A stretch of DNA of 56,587 bases from Sphingomonas endophytica (GTDB lineage: Bacteria > Pseudomonadota > Alphaproteobacteria > Sphingomonadales > Sphingomonadaceae): the NCBI RefSeq assembly GCF_001476895.1, contig NZ_LDTB01000018.1, positions 1 to 56,587 of the forward strand. Direction: 5' to 3'. This document shows positions 7,451 through 16,106 of this stretch, piece by piece. The translations under genes were made by a program, and so were the position numbers. The first letter of the stretch is position 1; every line of letters starts with the position of its first letter. A model generated the notes under the pieces. It was not told where the DNA came from. It ran no database searches and saw only the letters and a list, made by a program, of their open reading frames with translations.

Positions 7451-8602
7451 ATGATGAGCGACGTTCCCGCCACCCATGAAGACGATGGTTTCGAGCCGCT
7501 CGAGATCCTGACGCTGCCGCTCGACGCCTGGCATCGTGCGAAGGGCGGGCGGATGGTGGAGTTCGCCGGCTATCACATGCCCGTCCAGTATGAGGGCATC
7601 ATGGCCGAGCATCTCTGGACGCGGGAGAATGCCGGACTGTTCGATGTCAGCCACATGGGCCAGCTGTCGATCACCGGCGACAACGTCGCGACCGCGCTGG
7701 AGGCGTTGATGCCCGCCGCGATTGCCGACGCGCCGATGAACAAGGCGCGCTATTCGCTGCTGCTGAACGACGAGGGCGGCGTGCTCGACGACCTGATGCT
7801 GACGCCGCAAGCGGCGGATCGCATCTATATGGTCGTCAACGGCGCGACCAAATACGACGACGTCGCGCACATGATCGAGCATCTGCCCGACGACGTGACG
7901 CTCAACATGATGGAGGACCACGCGCTGCTGGCGGTGCAGGGGCCGAAGGCGGTCGAGGCGGTCGCGCGGCTGGTGCCCGGTGTCGAGGCGCTGACCTTCA
8001 TGCAGGCGGGCGCGTTCGAGTGGAACGGCCATGATCTGTGGATCAGCCGCTCGGGCTACACCGGCGAGGACGGCGTCGAAATGTCGGTGCCCGCCGAGGC
8101 GGTCGAGGCGTTCGCCGAGGCGCTGGTCGCGCAGCCGGAGATCAAGCCGATCGGGCTGGGCGCGCGCGACTCGCTGCGGCTGGAAGCGGGCCTGCCGCTC
8201 TACGGCCACGACCTCGATCCCGCGATCACGCCGGTGCAGGCCGATCTGGGCTTCGCGCTGTTCAAGCGTCGCCGCGAGGCGGCCGACTTCCCCGGTGCCG
8301 CGCGCATCCTCGCCGAGCGCGAGAACGGCCCCGCCACCAAGCGCGTCGGCCTGCTGGTCGATGGGCGTCAGCCGGTGCGCGAGGGCGCGGATGTGGTGGA
8401 CGCATCGGGCACGGTCGTCGGCCGCGTTACCAGCGGCGGCTTCGCGCCCAGCGTCGGCGCGCCGATCGCCATGGCCTATGTCCCGCTCGCCGATGCCGCC
8501 CCCGGCACCGTCGTCACCTTGTCGCAGCGTGGCAAGGCGCACCGCGCCACCGTCACCGCGATGCCCTTCGTTCCCCATCGCTACGTTCGCGGAGTTAAGT
8601 AA
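7451..8602 (+). CDS. gcvT: Glycine cleavage system T protein (aminomethyltransferase)
   Basis: 383 residues with the folate-binding aminomethyltransferase fold. Motifs: [16 protein letters not shown] near the start, [42 protein letters not shown], and [20 protein letters not shown]. It transfers the methylene group from the aminomethyl-lipoyl H protein to tetrahydrofolate. The start is one of two adjacent ATGs at 7451/7454, and the first is taken. It sits directly under the glycine riboswitch and is followed by gcvH one base later. Confidence 0.95.
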   Translation: MMSDVPATHEDDGFEPLEILTLPLDAWHRAKGGRMVEFAGYHMPVQYEGIMAEHLWTRENAGLFDVSHMGQLSITGDNVATALEALMPAAIADAPMNKARYSLLLNDEGGVLDDLMLTPQAADRIYMVVNGATKYDDVAHMIEHLPDDVTLNMMEDHALLAVQGPKAVEAVARLVPGVEALTFMQAGAFEWNGHDLWISRSGYTGEDGVEMSVPAEAVEAFAEALVAQPEIKPIGLGARDSLRLEAGLPLYGHDLDPAITPVQADLGFALFKRRREAADFPGAARILAERENGPATKRVGLLVDGRQPVREGADVVDASGTVVGRVTSGGFAPSVGAPIAMAYVPLADAAPGTVVTLSQRGKAHRATVTAMPFVPHRYVRGVK

Positions 8603-8603
8603 G

Positions 8604-8975
8604 ATGAGCCGCTATTTCACCGAAGACCATGAGTGGATCGATGTCGACGGCGACACCGGCACGGTCGGCATCAGCGACTATGCGCAGGGCCAGCTGGGCG
8701 ACATCGTGTTCGTCGAAGTGCCCGACGCCGGCCGCTCGCTGTCTAAGGGCGACGAGGCGGCGGTCGTCGAGAGCGTGAAGGCCGCGTCGGACGTCTATTC
8801 GCCCGTCTCCGGCACCGTGCTTGAGGGCAATCCGGCGCTGGTCGACGAACCGGCGCTGGTGAACAGCGATCCGGAAGGCGAGGGCTGGTTCTTCAAGCTG
8901 ACGCTGTCGGACGTGTCGGAACTCGACGCGCTGATGGACGAAACCGCCTACGCCGCCTTCGTCGCGAAGCTCTGA
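8604..8975 (+). CDS. gcvH: Glycine cleavage system H protein (lipoyl carrier)
   Basis: 123 residues, the normal length. It contains [20 protein letters not shown] and the lipoylation site [14 protein letters not shown] with the modified lysine at position 59. It shuttles the aminomethyl group between the P, T and L proteins. It is co-transcribed with gcvT (one-base gap). The gcvP genes that usually follow are absent: a hairpin and the convergent ilvB come next. Confidence 0.97.
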   Translation: MSRYFTEDHEWIDVDGDTGTVGISDYAQGQLGDIVFVEVPDAGRSLSKGDEAAVVESVKAASDVYSPVSGTVLEGNPALVDEPALVNSDPEGEGWFFKLTLSDVSELDALMDETAYAAFVAKL

Positions 8976-8985
8976 TCCCTGAAGT

Positions 8986-9007
8986 CCCCTCCCTTTCAAG
9001 GGAGGGG
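8986..9007. terminator. Hairpin between convergent gcvH and ilvB
   Basis: A perfect 10-base stem, CCCCTCCCTT and AAGGGAGGGG, with a two-base loop. It can serve as a bidirectional terminator for the two convergent genes, though it lacks a clear T-run. Confidence 0.5.
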
Positions 9008-9016
9008 GAGGGTGCC

Positions 9017-10777
9017 TCACACCAGCGCCTTGGCCTCGTCGTCCATCGTGCCGCTGACCTCATTGGCCTGCAGGATCATGTCGGTGTGCGCGGCGCCCGA
9101 CGGGATCATCGGGAAGCAATTGGCGAGCTTCGCCACCATGCAATCCACCATCACTGGCCCGTCATGCGCCAGCATCTCGGCGATCCCCGCCTCCAGCTGG
9201 TCGGGCCGCTCGATGCGGATACCCTTCCAGCCATACGCCTCGGCCAGCTTCACGAAATCGGGCAGCGAGTCCGAATAGCTTTCGGCATAGCGGCTCTCAT
9301 AGGTCAGCTCCTGCCACTGGCGGACCATGCCCATGTACTCGTTGTTCAGGATGAACACCTTGACCGGCAGGCGATATTGCGTCGCCGTCGCCAGTTCCTG
9401 AATGTTCATCTGGATCGACGCTTCACCCGCGATGTCGATGACCAGCGCGTTCGGGTGGCCCAGCTGCGCGCCGATCGCGGCGGGCAGGCCGTAGCCCATC
9501 GTGCCGAGCCCGCCCGACGTGAGCCACTTGTTCGGCAGGTCGAAACCGAAATGCTGCGCGGCCCACATCTGGTGCTGGCCGACCTCGGTGGTGATGATCG
9601 GCTGGCGGTGATGCGTGGCGTCGTACAGCGCACGGATCGCGCGCTGCGGCATGATCTCGCCATTGTTCTCGTTCGGCCCCGTCTCCGGGAAGTCGAGGCA
9701 CTTGACCGCGCGCCAGCCCTCGATGCGGCGCTGCCACTCGGTCGTGTCGGGCTTGGGATGCTGGCGTGCCTTCCACACCCGCACCATGTCCTCCATCGCG
9801 TGACCGGCGTCCGCAACGATGGCGAGATCGATCCGCACCGTCTTGTTGATGCTCGACCGGTCGATGTCGATATGCACCTTGCGGCTGTTCGGCGAGAAGG
9901 CGTCGAGGCGGCCCGTGACGCGGTCGTCGAAGCGCGATCCGATCGCGACGACCAGATCGGCCTGGTTCATCGCCATGTTCGCTTCATAGGTGCCGTGCAT
10001 GCCCAGCATCCCTAGCCACAGCGGGCCGCTGGCCGGATAGGCACCCAGACCCATCAGCGTCGAGGTGACCGGCGCGCCGGTGATCCGCGCCAGTTCCTGC
10101 AACAGCTGCGACGCCGCCGGGCCGGAGTTGATGACCCCGCCGCCGGTGTACAGCACCGGGCGTTCGGCGGCCGCCAGCATGTCGACCACCTGCTCGATCG
10201 CGGCGCGGTCGGCCTTGATCTGCGGACGATATGTCTTGTGCTGGATCGGGCCGGGCTTGGTGTAGCGCGCGGTCGCAACCTGCACGTCCTTGGGAATGTC
10301 GACCACGACCGGGCCGGGGCGGCCCTGCGTCGCGATATGGAACGCCTCATGGATGACCGGACCCAGCCGCGCCGGGTCCTTCACCAGATAATTGTGCTTG
10401 GTGCAGTGGCGCGTGATGCCGACCGTGTCCGCCTCCTGAAAGGCGTCCGAGCCGATCAGCGCGGTCGGCACCTGTCCGGTGATGACGACCATCGGGATCG
10501 AGTCCAGCAGCGCGTCGGTGATGCCCGTGACGGCATTGGTCGCGCCGGGGCCGGAGGTGACGAGCACGACGCCCGGCTTGCCGGTCGACCGTGCATAGCC
10601 TTCCGCCGCATGGGTCGCGGCCTGTTCGTGGCGCACGAGGATGTGCCGGATCTTCTTCGACCGGAACAAGGCGTCGTAGATCGGCAGGACGGCACCGCCC
10701 GGATAGCCGAACACGACCTCCACGCCGAGATCGCACAGCGCCTCGACCAGGATGTCTGCTCCGCTCTTCTCGGTCAC
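9017..10777 (-). CDS. ilvB: Acetolactate synthase, large (catalytic) subunit
   Basis: 586 residues, standard length. N-terminal TPP-binding domain with FGYPGGAVLPIYDAL and the catalytic Glu in VRHEQAATHAAEGYAR; central FAD-type domain (about 190-340); C-terminal domain with PVKVFILNNEYMGMVRQWQE. It makes acetolactate or acetohydroxybutyrate for branched-chain amino acids. The TPP/Mg motif reads GEAS where family members usually have GDG or GDA. The start is GTG 10777 with GAGGAGA upstream. The regulatory subunit gene ilvN, usually just downstream, is not present. Confidence 0.95.
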   Translation of the reverse strand: MTEKSGADILVEALCDLGVEVVFGYPGGAVLPIYDALFRSKKIRHILVRHEQAATHAAEGYARSTGKPGVVLVTSGPGATNAVTGITDALLDSIPMVVITGQVPTALIGSDAFQEADTVGITRHCTKHNYLVKDPARLGPVIHEAFHIATQGRPGPVVVDIPKDVQVATARYTKPGPIQHKTYRPQIKADRAAIEQVVDMLAAAERPVLYTGGGVINSGPAASQLLQELARITGAPVTSTLMGLGAYPASGPLWLGMLGMHGTYEANMAMNQADLVVAIGSRFDDRVTGRLDAFSPNSRKVHIDIDRSSINKTVRIDLAIVADAGHAMEDMVRVWKARQHPKPDTTEWQRRIEGWRAVKCLDFPETGPNENNGEIMPQRAIRALYDATHHRQPIITTEVGQHQMWAAQHFGFDLPNKWLTSGGLGTMGYGLPAAIGAQLGHPNALVIDIAGEASIQMNIQELATATQYRLPVKVFILNNEYMGMVRQWQELTYESRYAESYSDSLPDFVKLAEAYGWKGIRIERPDQLEAGIAEMLAHDGPVMVDCMVAKLANCFPMIPSGAAHTDMILQANEVSGTMDDEAKALV

Positions 10778-10865
10778 GTCACGTCTCCTCGAAAAAGAAT
10801 GCCGGGCGTCCTTAGCCCGTCAGGTCGGCGCGCGCTACGGCATAGAAAGTTACGTGTCAAACGCT

Positions 10866-11783
10866 TTATGGGAAATAAAATTGCAAATCTGGCGCGGTGC
10901 AGCATTGCCATTCCTGGGGCAACTGGTTGCGGAACCACGTATATTGCCGCTTGGCATAACGTCGCGTCGCCAGTTGCGCGGCGGAAAGTGCTTCGTCGTG
11001 CGTCAGGGTGTCGGCCAGCAACGCCGCGATCTCCGGTACGCCGATCGCGCGTCGGACGGGGGCATCGGCGGGCACGTCGTCGCGCGCGACCAACGCCGCC
11101 ACTTCCTCGATCGCCCCTTGCGCGAACATCGCCGCCAGCCGCGCGTCGCAGCGGGCGACCAGCGTTTCGCGATCCGGCAGCAGCACCAGCCCGCGCACCT
11201 GGAACCGCGCCGCGACCCCGCCGACCCGCTGCGCCTGCCATGCGGCGAGCGGTCGCCCCGTCGATCGCACCACCTCCAGCGCGCGCGCGACGCGGGTGGT
11301 GTCGCGCGGGTTCAGGCGCGCGGCGGCGTCGGGGTCTTCGCGGCAGAGCGCGTCATAGGTGTCCGCCACCGGCAGCGCACGGATCGCCGCGCGGATATCG
11401 GGGGCGATCTCCGGGACCGGCGCGATCCCGTCGAGCAGCGTGCGGATGTACAGTCCCGTTCCGCCGACGAGCACCGGCACCCGTCCGCTGGCGACCGCCG
11501 CCCTCACTTCCACGGCGGCCTCCGCCGCCCAGCGCGCCGCCGACCACGCCTCGGCGCCGTCGACATGACCGAACAGCCGGTGCGGCACGCGCGCTTCATC
11601 CTCCGCCGAAGGGCGCGCCGACAGCACGCGCAGGTCGCGATAGACCTGGCTGGCATCGGCGTTGATGACGACTCCGCCGACCCGTTCGGCCAGGTCGATC
11701 GCCAGCGCGCTCTTGCCGCTGGCGGTCGGCCCTGCGATGAGCGCCAGCCTCGGCAGGTCTTGTGGTTTCTCGGGGGTGAGCAT
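10866..11783 (-). CDS. miaA: tRNA dimethylallyltransferase
   Basis: 305 residues. The P-loop [15 protein letters not shown] lies within 20 residues of the start, followed by [21 protein letters not shown] and [17 protein letters not shown], all diagnostic of MiaA. It adds the dimethylallyl group to A37 of tRNAs reading UNN codons. The ATG at 11783-11781 shares two bases with the divergent serB ATG (CATG). The gene is followed by 88 bases and then ilvB; a TTGACA at 10860-10855 on the minus strand may be part of an ilvB promoter. Confidence 0.95.
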   Translation of the reverse strand: MLTPEKPQDLPRLALIAGPTASGKSALAIDLAERVGGVVINADASQVYRDLRVLSARPSAEDEARVPHRLFGHVDGAEAWSAARWAAEAAVEVRAAVASGRVPVLVGGTGLYIRTLLDGIAPVPEIAPDIRAAIRALPVADTYDALCREDPDAAARLNPRDTTRVARALEVVRSTGRPLAAWQAQRVGGVAARFQVRGLVLLPDRETLVARCDARLAAMFAQGAIEEVAALVARDDVPADAPVRRAIGVPEIAALLADTLTHDEALSAAQLATRRYAKRQYTWFRNQLPQEWQCCTAPDLQFYFP

Positions 11784-12660
11784 GTTCACGGCGACGCTGA
11801 TAGCAGCAGGGCGACTGACGCCCAACATCATGGCCGAGGCGCACGATCGGCTGGCGGCGGCGGGCTGCGCCCCGACGACGATGGCGTGGATCGATGATGG
11901 CGACGCCGCCGACTGGCAGTTCGAGCTGGCCCCCGCCGACGCCCGCGCCGCGCTGGAGGGCGCGTTCGAGCGCGTCGACGTGGTCGTGCAGCCGCGCGAG
12001 GGGCGTCGCAAGATGCTGCTCGTCGCCGATATGGATTCGACGATGATTACCGTCGAATGTATCGACGAACTCGCTGACTATGCCGGTCTGAAGCCCCGGA
12101 TCGCCGCGATCACCGAGGCCGCGATGCGCGGCGAACTGGATTTCGAGGGTGCGCTGGATGCCCGCGTCGCGCTGCTTAAGGGTCTGGATTCGGGCGTGAT
12201 CGACACCTGCCGGGCGGAGCGGGTGCGGATCATGCCGGGCGCACGCCAACTGGTCCGCACCATGCGCGGCTGGGGGGCGAGCGCGGTGCTGGTCTCGGGT
12301 GGTTTCACCCGCTTCGCGGAGCCGGTCGCGGCCGAAATCGGTTTCGACCGTGCGATCGCCAACGTACTGGAAATCGAGGGGAATGCGCTGTCGGGCACCG
12401 TCGCGCGTCCGATCGTCGGCGCGCAGACCAAGCGTGCTACGCTATTGGAATATCGTGAAAACCTCGGCCTCGCCGCGACGGCGACGCTGGCGGTCGGCGA
12501 CGGCGCGAACGACCTGGCGATGATCGAGATCGCCGGGCTGGGTGTCGCCTATCACGCCAAGCCGATCGTCGCGGCGGCGGCGGCGGCGCGGATCGCGCAT
12601 GGCGACCTGACCGCCTTGCTATGGGCGCAGGGCGTGCCGCGCGCCGAATGGGGCGCCTGA
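11782..12660 (+). CDS. serB: Phosphoserine phosphatase
   Basis: 292 residues. A short N-terminal regulatory region (1-80) is followed by the HAD core, with the nucleophile motif [20 protein letters not shown], motif [17 protein letters not shown], and the motif III/IV region [19 protein letters not shown]. It catalyses the last step of serine synthesis. The start ATG lies in the CATG shared with miaA, preceded by GGGGGTGAG. Upstream control elements must therefore lie inside miaA. Confidence 0.95.
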   Translation: MFTATLIAAGRLTPNIMAEAHDRLAAAGCAPTTMAWIDDGDAADWQFELAPADARAALEGAFERVDVVVQPREGRRKMLLVADMDSTMITVECIDELADYAGLKPRIAAITEAAMRGELDFEGALDARVALLKGLDSGVIDTCRAERVRIMPGARQLVRTMRGWGASAVLVSGGFTRFAEPVAAEIGFDRAIANVLEIEGNALSGTVARPIVGAQTKRATLLEYRENLGLAATATLAVGDGANDLAMIEIAGLGVAYHAKPIVAAAAAARIAHGDLTALLWAQGVPRAEWGA

Positions 12661-12734
12661 CGCGCTATCGTTAACGCTTCCTCCACCATGCGCTGGCATC
12701 CCCGGCGCGACGGATAGTGAAGGATGCCAAGGAC

Positions 12735-13844
12735 ATGCGCGCGACGATCGGGCGGCTGGCCACGCTTCTGCTGGCGATCACGCCGCTGGCCGGCTGCGTC
12801 ACGTCGCAGCCCGGTCTGTCGCGCGCCGCGCAACAGGCGGCGCAGGCGATTCCCGCCGCCGAGCGGGCGGTGATGCTGGACGGACGGGACGCGGATCGGC
12901 GCGCGTTGCTCGCCACCGCCTATCTGCGCGCCGGGCGCTTCCGCTCGGCGGCGCGGGCTTTCGAGGATGTCCTGACGCTGCGTGCGCCCGACGCGCGTAC
13001 CGCCTTGAATCTGGCACTCACGCAGATCGCGGCGGACGAGCGTGCACAAGCGCTGGAGACGCTGGATCGCCATGCCGCGCTCATCCCCCTGGCCGATCGC
13101 GGGCTGGCGCTGGCGCTCGCAGGGCAACCGCGACAAGGCGTCGTCGCGTTGATGGCGGCGATGCGCCTTCCGGGTGCCGACGCGCACACGCGGCAGAACC
13201 TCGCGCTGGCACTCGCGCTGTGCGGAGAATGGAGCGATGCGCATATGCTGGTCGCGCTCGACCTCGACCCGCTGGCCGCGCGCCGCCGCATTCTGGAGTG
13301 GATGCGGTTCGCCCAGCCGCAGGGGGCCGCCGATCAGGTCGCATCGCTGCTGAAGATCACCCCCGCCGTCGATGATCCCGGTCCGCCGGTCGCCTTGGCG
13401 CTCCGCCGCCCGATCGAGAAGCCGGAGGCGATTGCGGAGCGCGCGGATACCGAAACGTCCGCTCCGCTGGTGGCGACCGCCAGCGCCGAAGCGGCGACAC
13501 CCGTTGTAGTGCCGGCGCGCGCGACGGCGCTGGAGCGTGTACCGGCACGGGGACGGTGGTTCGTGCAGGTCGGTGCGTACACCGGCGCGCGGCTGGCGCG
13601 GGCCGACTGGGCGCGGATCACGCGGCGCGTGCCGGTACTAAATGGGCGTCGACCCTCTGCGATCGCCTTCACCCCGGGCAGCCGATTGTACCGGCTGTCG
13701 GTCGGGGGCTTCGCGCTGGCCGACGCGGACGCGATCTGCGTGGAGCTTCGCGCCCATGGCGGGCGCTGCTACGTCCGCGCCGCGGAAGGCGATCGACCGG
13801 TCGCCTGGTATCGGGATGCAGCGGTGCGCATCGCAAGCCGCTGA
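12735..13844 (+). CDS. Lipoprotein with TPR-like repeats and a C-terminal SPOR domain
   Basis: 369 residues from ATG 12735; an in-frame GTG at 12717 is possible, but the ATG gives a clean lipoprotein signal (LLLAITPLAGC, Cys21). Residues of about 45-190 are helical repeats typical of TPR (ADRRALLATAYLRAGRFRSA). A Pro/Ala-rich linker follows, then a SPOR domain at about 275-350 (GRWFVQVGAY, YRLSVGGFALADADAICVEL). SPOR domains bind denuded peptidoglycan at the septum, so a role in cell division or wall turnover is inferred. GAAGGA upstream fits the chosen start. Confidence 0.8.
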   Translation: MRATIGRLATLLLAITPLAGCVTSQPGLSRAAQQAAQAIPAAERAVMLDGRDADRRALLATAYLRAGRFRSAARAFEDVLTLRAPDARTALNLALTQIAADERAQALETLDRHAALIPLADRGLALALAGQPRQGVVALMAAMRLPGADAHTRQNLALALALCGEWSDAHMLVALDLDPLAARRRILEWMRFAQPQGAADQVASLLKITPAVDDPGPPVALALRRPIEKPEAIAERADTETSAPLVATASAEAATPVVVPARATALERVPARGRWFVQVGAYTGARLARADWARITRRVPVLNGRRPSAIAFTPGSRLYRLSVGGFALADADAICVELRAHGGRCYVRAAEGDRPVAWYRDAAVRIASR

Positions 13845-13847
13845 CGG

Positions 13848-15065
13848 TCAGGCGATCGCACGACCGCCCTTCCACATCGCGATCACGCGCCCCTGTACCG
13901 GCAGGCCATCGAACGGCGTATTGCCGGCTTGACCCGGCAAGGTGTCGGCGTCGATCTGCCACGGTGCCTGTTCGTCGATCAGGATCACGTCGCCTGGCAT
14001 GCCCACCGCCAGCGTTCCCGCTTCCAGCCCCAGCAGCGCCGCCGGTCCCCGCGCCAGCAGCGCGAACAGCCGTTCCAGCGTGATCCGCCCGTCGCGTACC
14101 AGTCCCAGCGCCAGCGGCAGCAACGTCGCGGCATCGGCGGCCCCGGCGCTCGCGTCCGCGAAGGGCAGGCGCTTCTCTTCCGGACCACGGGGATCGTGCC
14201 CCGAGCATAACAGGTCGATCGTTCCGTCCGCCAGCGCCGCCAGCGCCGCCTTGCGATCGTCCTCGCTGCGCAACGGCGGCGACAGGTGTGCGAAGCTGCG
14301 GAAATCGCTCATCGCATTGTCGCTGAGCAGCAGATAGGCCGGGGTGACGCCGCAGGTCACGCGCACCCCGCGCGCCTTGGCCGCGCGCACCAGCGCGTAG
14401 CCGGCGGCGGTCGTGACGCAACGCAGATGCAGGCGCGCGCCGGTTTCCTCCGCCAGCATCAGGTCGCGCGCGATCGCCAACGGTTCGGCAAGCGACGGGG
14501 CGGACGGCAGGCCCAGCCGCGTCGCGGTCTCACCCTCGGTCGCCACGGCGCCCGCCGCCAGCCCGCCGTCCTCGGCATGCGAGACGACCACGACATCCAG
14601 GTCGCGTGCGTACATCAGCACGCGGTGCATCACGCCCGAATCTGCGATCCAGCCGCGCCCGGTGCCGACCGCGCGCGCGCCCGCCGACAGGCACACGGCC
14701 ATTTCGGCCAGATCGGTACCCGCCAGCCCGCGCGTAGCGGCCGCGATCGGGTGAATCCAGAGATCCGGTCGTCCGATCAGCGCCAGTCGCTGCACCGCGC
14801 CCGGTTCGTCGAGCACCGGTACCTGATCCGGCATCGGCGCGACGCGCACGATCCCGCCGGCGCGCGCCGCCGCGCGATCGATCCGCGCGACGCCGACGTC
14901 GATGATACCGGGGGCGAGCAGCTTGCCGCGACAATCGACATGCTCGGCGTGGCTCGGCGCCTCGCCCGCAGCGATCGTTCCGTCGACGATCAGCAGGTCG
15001 CCGGTCCGCTCGCCGCCCTCCGGGCAGAGAATCCGCGCCCCGGTCAGGTGAAGCGCCTGCGTCAT
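13848..15065 (-). CDS. Dihydroorotase homologue, apparently non-catalytic
   Basis: 405 residues in the amidohydrolase fold ([72 protein letters not shown]). Active dihydroorotases have an HxH metal pair after the GxxDxHVH strand; here the position reads DVGVARID with no histidines. The protein therefore probably serves as a structural partner of aspartate carbamoyltransferase (a PyrC-prime or PyrX type). Its ATG overlaps the pyrB stop by four bases (ATGA), which supports stoichiometric expression with pyrB. A catalytic pyrC should exist elsewhere. Confidence 0.85.
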   Translation of the reverse strand: MTQALHLTGARILCPEGGERTGDLLIVDGTIAAGEAPSHAEHVDCRGKLLAPGIIDVGVARIDRAAARAGGIVRVAPMPDQVPVLDEPGAVQRLALIGRPDLWIHPIAAATRGLAGTDLAEMAVCLSAGARAVGTGRGWIADSGVMHRVLMYARDLDVVVVSHAEDGGLAAGAVATEGETATRLGLPSAPSLAEPLAIARDLMLAEETGARLHLRCVTTAAGYALVRAAKARGVRVTCGVTPAYLLLSDNAMSDFRSFAHLSPPLRSEDDRKAALAALADGTIDLLCSGHDPRGPEEKRLPFADASAGAADAATLLPLALGLVRDGRITLERLFALLARGPAALLGLEAGTLAVGMPGDVILIDEQAPWQIDADTLPGQAGNTPFDGLPVQGRVIAMWKGGRAIA

Positions 15066-16051
15066 GCCCAGCCCTCCACACCGCGCGCACGCCGCGTCAG
15101 CACGTCCAGGCACGCCATCCGTACCGCCACTCCCATCTGCACCTGTTCGGTGATCGCCGATTGCTCGACATGATCGGCGACCGCCGAGTCTATCTCCACC
15201 CCGCGATTCATCGGCCCCGGATGCATCACCAGCGCGCCCGGCGCCCGCGCGTTCAACCGCTCCATCGTGAGGCCGTAGCGCATGTGATACTCGCGCGTGG
15301 AGGGAACGTAGCCGCCCGCCATCCGCTCGGTCTGCAGCCGCAGCATCATGACCACGTCCGCACCCTCGATCGCCTTGTCGAAGTCGGTGAAGGCGGTGAC
15401 GCCGAAACGCTCGATCGCGGGCGGCATCAGCGTGGAGGGCGCGCAGACCCGCACCTCGGCGGCGAGCGCGGTCAGCGCGAGGATGTTCGATCGCGCGACA
15501 CGGCTGTGCAGCAGGTCGCCGCAGATCACGACGCGCTTGTTGGCGATCCCGCCCAGCCGCCGCCGGATCGTCAGCGCGTCGAGCAGCGCCTGCGTCGGAT
15601 GTTCGTGGCGGCCGTCCCCGGCGTTCAGCACCGGGCAGTCGACCTTGTCCGCGATCAGCCGGACCGCACCCGACGACATGTGCCGGATCACGATCACGTC
15701 GGCACGCATCGCGTTCAGCGTCATCGCGGTGTCGATCAGCGTTTCACCCTTTTTCACGCTCGACTGCGCCGCGTGCATGTTGACCACATCCGCGCCAAGC
15801 CGCTTGCCCGCGATCTCGAAGCTCAGCAGCGTGCGCGTGCTGTTTTCGAAGAAGGCGTTGATCTGCGTGAAGCCGGCCAAACGCTTGTCGGGGGCGGCGC
15901 GGGTGCGATTGGCCTCCACCCACGTTTCCGCTTCATCGAGCAGGAAGGTGATCTCGTGCGGCTCTAAGCCTTCGATGCCGGTCAGGTGGCGGTGCGGAAA
16001 CACCGCGCCTCCCGGGATCAGCGTGGCGGGGCGGTGGTCCGAGCGTGTCAT
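15062..16051 (-). CDS. pyrB: Aspartate carbamoyltransferase, catalytic chain
   Basis: 329 residues. It carries the carbamoyl-phosphate site [15 protein letters not shown], then [14 protein letters not shown] and the aspartate-side signature [12 protein letters not shown] near the C-terminus. It commits carbamoyl phosphate to pyrimidines. No pyrI regulatory chain is nearby; instead the gene is coupled to a degenerate dihydroorotase, as in bacteria whose ATCase forms a dodecamer with a DHOase-like subunit. The N-terminal extension before [12 protein letters not shown] is normal for the group. Confidence 0.96.
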   Translation of the reverse strand: MTRSDHRPATLIPGGAVFPHRHLTGIEGLEPHEITFLLDEAETWVEANRTRAAPDKRLAGFTQINAFFENSTRTLLSFEIAGKRLGADVVNMHAAQSSVKKGETLIDTAMTLNAMRADVIVIRHMSSGAVRLIADKVDCPVLNAGDGRHEHPTQALLDALTIRRRLGGIANKRVVICGDLLHSRVARSNILALTALAAEVRVCAPSTLMPPAIERFGVTAFTDFDKAIEGADVVMMLRLQTERMAGGYVPSTREYHMRYGLTMERLNARAPGALVMHPGPMNRGVEIDSAVADHVEQSAITEQVQMGVAVRMACLDVLTRRARGVEGWA

Positions 16052-16106
16052 CGAAGCCGCTGCCTAGTCGCGGGGCGGGAAGGGCGCAAGTCGCGACGCC
16101 CGGTGC

